Shown here piece by piece: positions 61,308 through 62,572 of a stretch of DNA of 62,572 nucleotides. How positions within the stretch are numbered: position 1 is the first letter of the stretch; every line of letters begins with the position of its first letter. Origin of the DNA: an uncultured Eubacteriales bacterium (lineage in GTDB: Bacteria; Bacillota; Clostridia; Oscillospirales; CAG-382); assembly GCA_900548115.1 (NCBI GenBank), contig URJL01000009.1:1-62572 (forward strand), in the 5' to 3' direction. The position numbers were made by a program, and so were the translations under genes. Under the pieces are notes generated by a model. It saw nothing but the letters and a program-made list of their open reading frames with translations. It made no database searches and was not told the DNA's origin.

Positions 61308-62572
61308 ATGAATGCAGAAAAATTCACACAAAAAACAGTACAGACCATCAACGACGCGCAGAATCTTGCGCATGAAAAACAGAATCAAACGCTTACCTGC
61401 GAACATCTTCTCTATGCCCTTTTGACACAGGACGGCGGGCTTTGCGAAACGCTGATTTACCGCATCGGTCAGAAGAACGGCAATACCGACATTGTCGGTG
61501 CAATGACCGGGGAGTTATCCGCCGCGATCGAAAAGCTGCCGAAGGTCACGGGCACAAACGGCGAGCTTTATCCCTCGAACGAAGTATCGGCTGTTTTGCG
61601 TTACGCCGAAAAGGTCGCGGGACAGTTAAAGGACGAATACATTTCGGTTGAGCATTTGATGCTCGGTCTTCTGTCCGAGGGGAACAGCACCGTTAAGAGT
61701 ATTCTTTCCAAATACGGCGTCACGCAGAAGAGCTTTACCGACGAGCTTGCCAAGGTAAAGACCTCCCCCGTTACGAGCGACAATCCCGAAGATACCTACG
61801 ACGTATTGCAAAAATACGGTACCGATCTTGTCGAGCGGGCGCGCGAGCAAAAGTTGGATCCCGTAATCGGACGTGATTCCGAAATTCGAAGCGTTATCCG
61901 CATTCTCTCTCGTAAAAGCAAAAACAACCCTGTTCTGATCGGTGAACCCGGCGTCGGTAAGACCGCCATTGCCGAGGGACTTGCTCAACGTATCGTGCGC
62001 GGCGACGTTCCCGACGGATTAAAAGACAAAACGATTTTTTCTCTCGATATGGGCGCGCTGGTCGCCGGTGCAAAATACCGCGGCGAATTCGAAGAGCGTC
62101 TCAAAGCCGTTTTGAACGAAGTCAAGAAAGCCGAGGGCAAGATTCTTCTCTTTATTGATGAACTTCACACCATCGTCGGCGCGGGCAAGACCGAAGGCTC
62201 GATGGACGCGGGCAACCTGTTAAAGCCGATGCTTGCGCGCGGCGAGCTTCATTGTATCGGTGCGACAACGCTGGACGAATACCGCAAATACATCGAAAAG
62301 GACGCGGCGCTCGAGCGTCGATTCCAGCCGGTCATGGTCGACGAACCGACGGTCGAGGATACGATCTCCATTCTGCGCGGTCTGAAAGACCGTTACGAGA
62401 TCTTCCACGGCGTACGCATTCACGATAACGCGCTTGTCGCCGCGGCAACACTCTCGCACCGCTATATCACCGACCGTTTTCTCCCCGATAAAGCCATTGA
62501 CCTCGTGGATGAAGCCTGCGCCATGATCCGTACCGAGATCGACTCCATGCCGAGCGAGCTGGACGATCTGCG
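61308..62572 (+). CDS. clpB: ATP-dependent chaperone ClpB, 5' part
   Basis: The first 421 codons of a ClpB-type AAA+ disaggregase; the window ends inside the gene. The double Clp N-domain covers residues 1 to about 145 (NDAQNLAHEKQNQTLTCEHL, then DEYISVEHLMLGLLSEG). The first nucleotide-binding domain has the Walker A motif GEPGVGKT near residue 211 and Walker B LLFIDELHT near 281. GATTLDEYRKYIEKDAALER and RYITDRFLPDKAIDLVDEA are typical ClpB, just before the middle coiled coil. With DnaK it resolubilises protein aggregates. GAAAGGAGT precedes the ATG. Confidence 0.94.
   Translation, partial: MNAEKFTQKTVQTINDAQNLAHEKQNQTLTCEHLLYALLTQDGGLCETLIYRIGQKNGNTDIVGAMTGELSAAIEKLPKVTGTNGELYPSNEVSAVLRYAEKVAGQLKDEYISVEHLMLGLLSEGNSTVKSILSKYGVTQKSFTDELAKVKTSPVTSDNPEDTYDVLQKYGTDLVERAREQKLDPVIGRDSEIRSVIRILSRKSKNNPVLIGEPGVGKTAIAEGLAQRIVRGDVPDGLKDKTIFSLDMGALVAGAKYRGEFEERLKAVLNEVKKAEGKILLFIDELHTIVGAGKTEGSMDAGNLLKPMLARGELHCIGATTLDEYRKYIEKDAALERRFQPVMVDEPTVEDTISILRGLKDRYEIFHGVRIHDNALVAAATLSHRYITDRFLPDKAIDLVDEACAMIRTEIDSMPSELDDL

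Overview
This window looks like chromosomal sequence of a spore-forming anaerobic Bacillota (class Clostridia; an uncultured gut member of Oscillospirales or Christensenellales would fit). The evidence is an intact sporulation sigma factor sigK with a hydrophobic pro-sequence, pyruvate:ferredoxin oxidoreductase, a DUF1540 protein, CotH-like proteins, strong AGGAGG-type ribosome binding sites with occasional TTG starts, near-consensus TTGACA-17-TATAAT promoters, and many carbohydrate-active and secreted beta-helix genes. The first 40 bases are not genomic: they carry an Illumina Nextera transposon adapter, so this is an assembly contig end, probably from a metagenome. No rRNA, tRNA, CRISPR, prophage or insertion sequence was seen.

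Layout. 41-1445: tail of one Gfo/Idh/MocA dehydrogenase followed by a full paralogue. 1588-8615 (minus): apparent operon lipoprotein - rnhA - metY - metA - GH26-like glycosidase - nadE, giving acetyl-homoserine based methionine synthesis and glutamine-dependent NAD synthesis. 8667-9458: decayed GH28-like beta-helix glycosidase. 9531-13130 (minus): PFOR. 13346-15332 (plus): sigK, an internally deleted dehydrogenase pseudogene, DUF1540 protein. 15448-18401 (minus): two CotH-like membrane-anchored proteins, one apparently lacking its metal-binding motif. 18679-20203 (plus): two zinc-ribbon membrane proteins. 20263-23749 (minus): EamA transporter, DHHW protein and MBOAT acyltransferase, a likely glycan O-acetylation set. 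23953-30170 (minus): HD hydrolase, WbsX/GH99-like protein, SDR, TatD, MetG and a membrane protein.

30506-36404 (plus): acyl-activating enzyme, acyl carrier protein, apolipoprotein N-acyltransferase (lnt), ANTAR regulator, then a DUF4091 glycosidase. The first promoter has a perfect 20-bp palindrome over its -10 box, and a terminator-like hairpin lies inside the first codons of lnt. 36829-42472 (minus): a 37-residue peptide gene downstream of a 1786-residue secreted beta-helix protein. 42837-44230 (minus): cysteine-desulfurase-family enzyme with a DUF3343 partner. 44438-49990 (plus): GNAT, gltX, GH110-like galactosidase, glnS. 50073-50915 (minus): DUF5131 protein. 51053-58447 (minus): a 2464-residue secreted protein with Ig-like repeats, four beta-helix units, an SGNH esterase domain and a C-terminal domain shared with the 1786-residue protein. 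58639-60372 (plus): divergent AraC-family regulator. 60620-62572 (plus): ribbon-helix-helix protein and the start of clpB.

The most interesting observation is that the AraC regulator next to the 2464-residue surface protein carries, ahead of its cupin-like and HTH parts, roughly 300 residues that look homologous to the beta-helix units of that same secreted protein. A cytoplasmic transcription factor appears to have been built from a module of its divergently transcribed extracellular neighbour.
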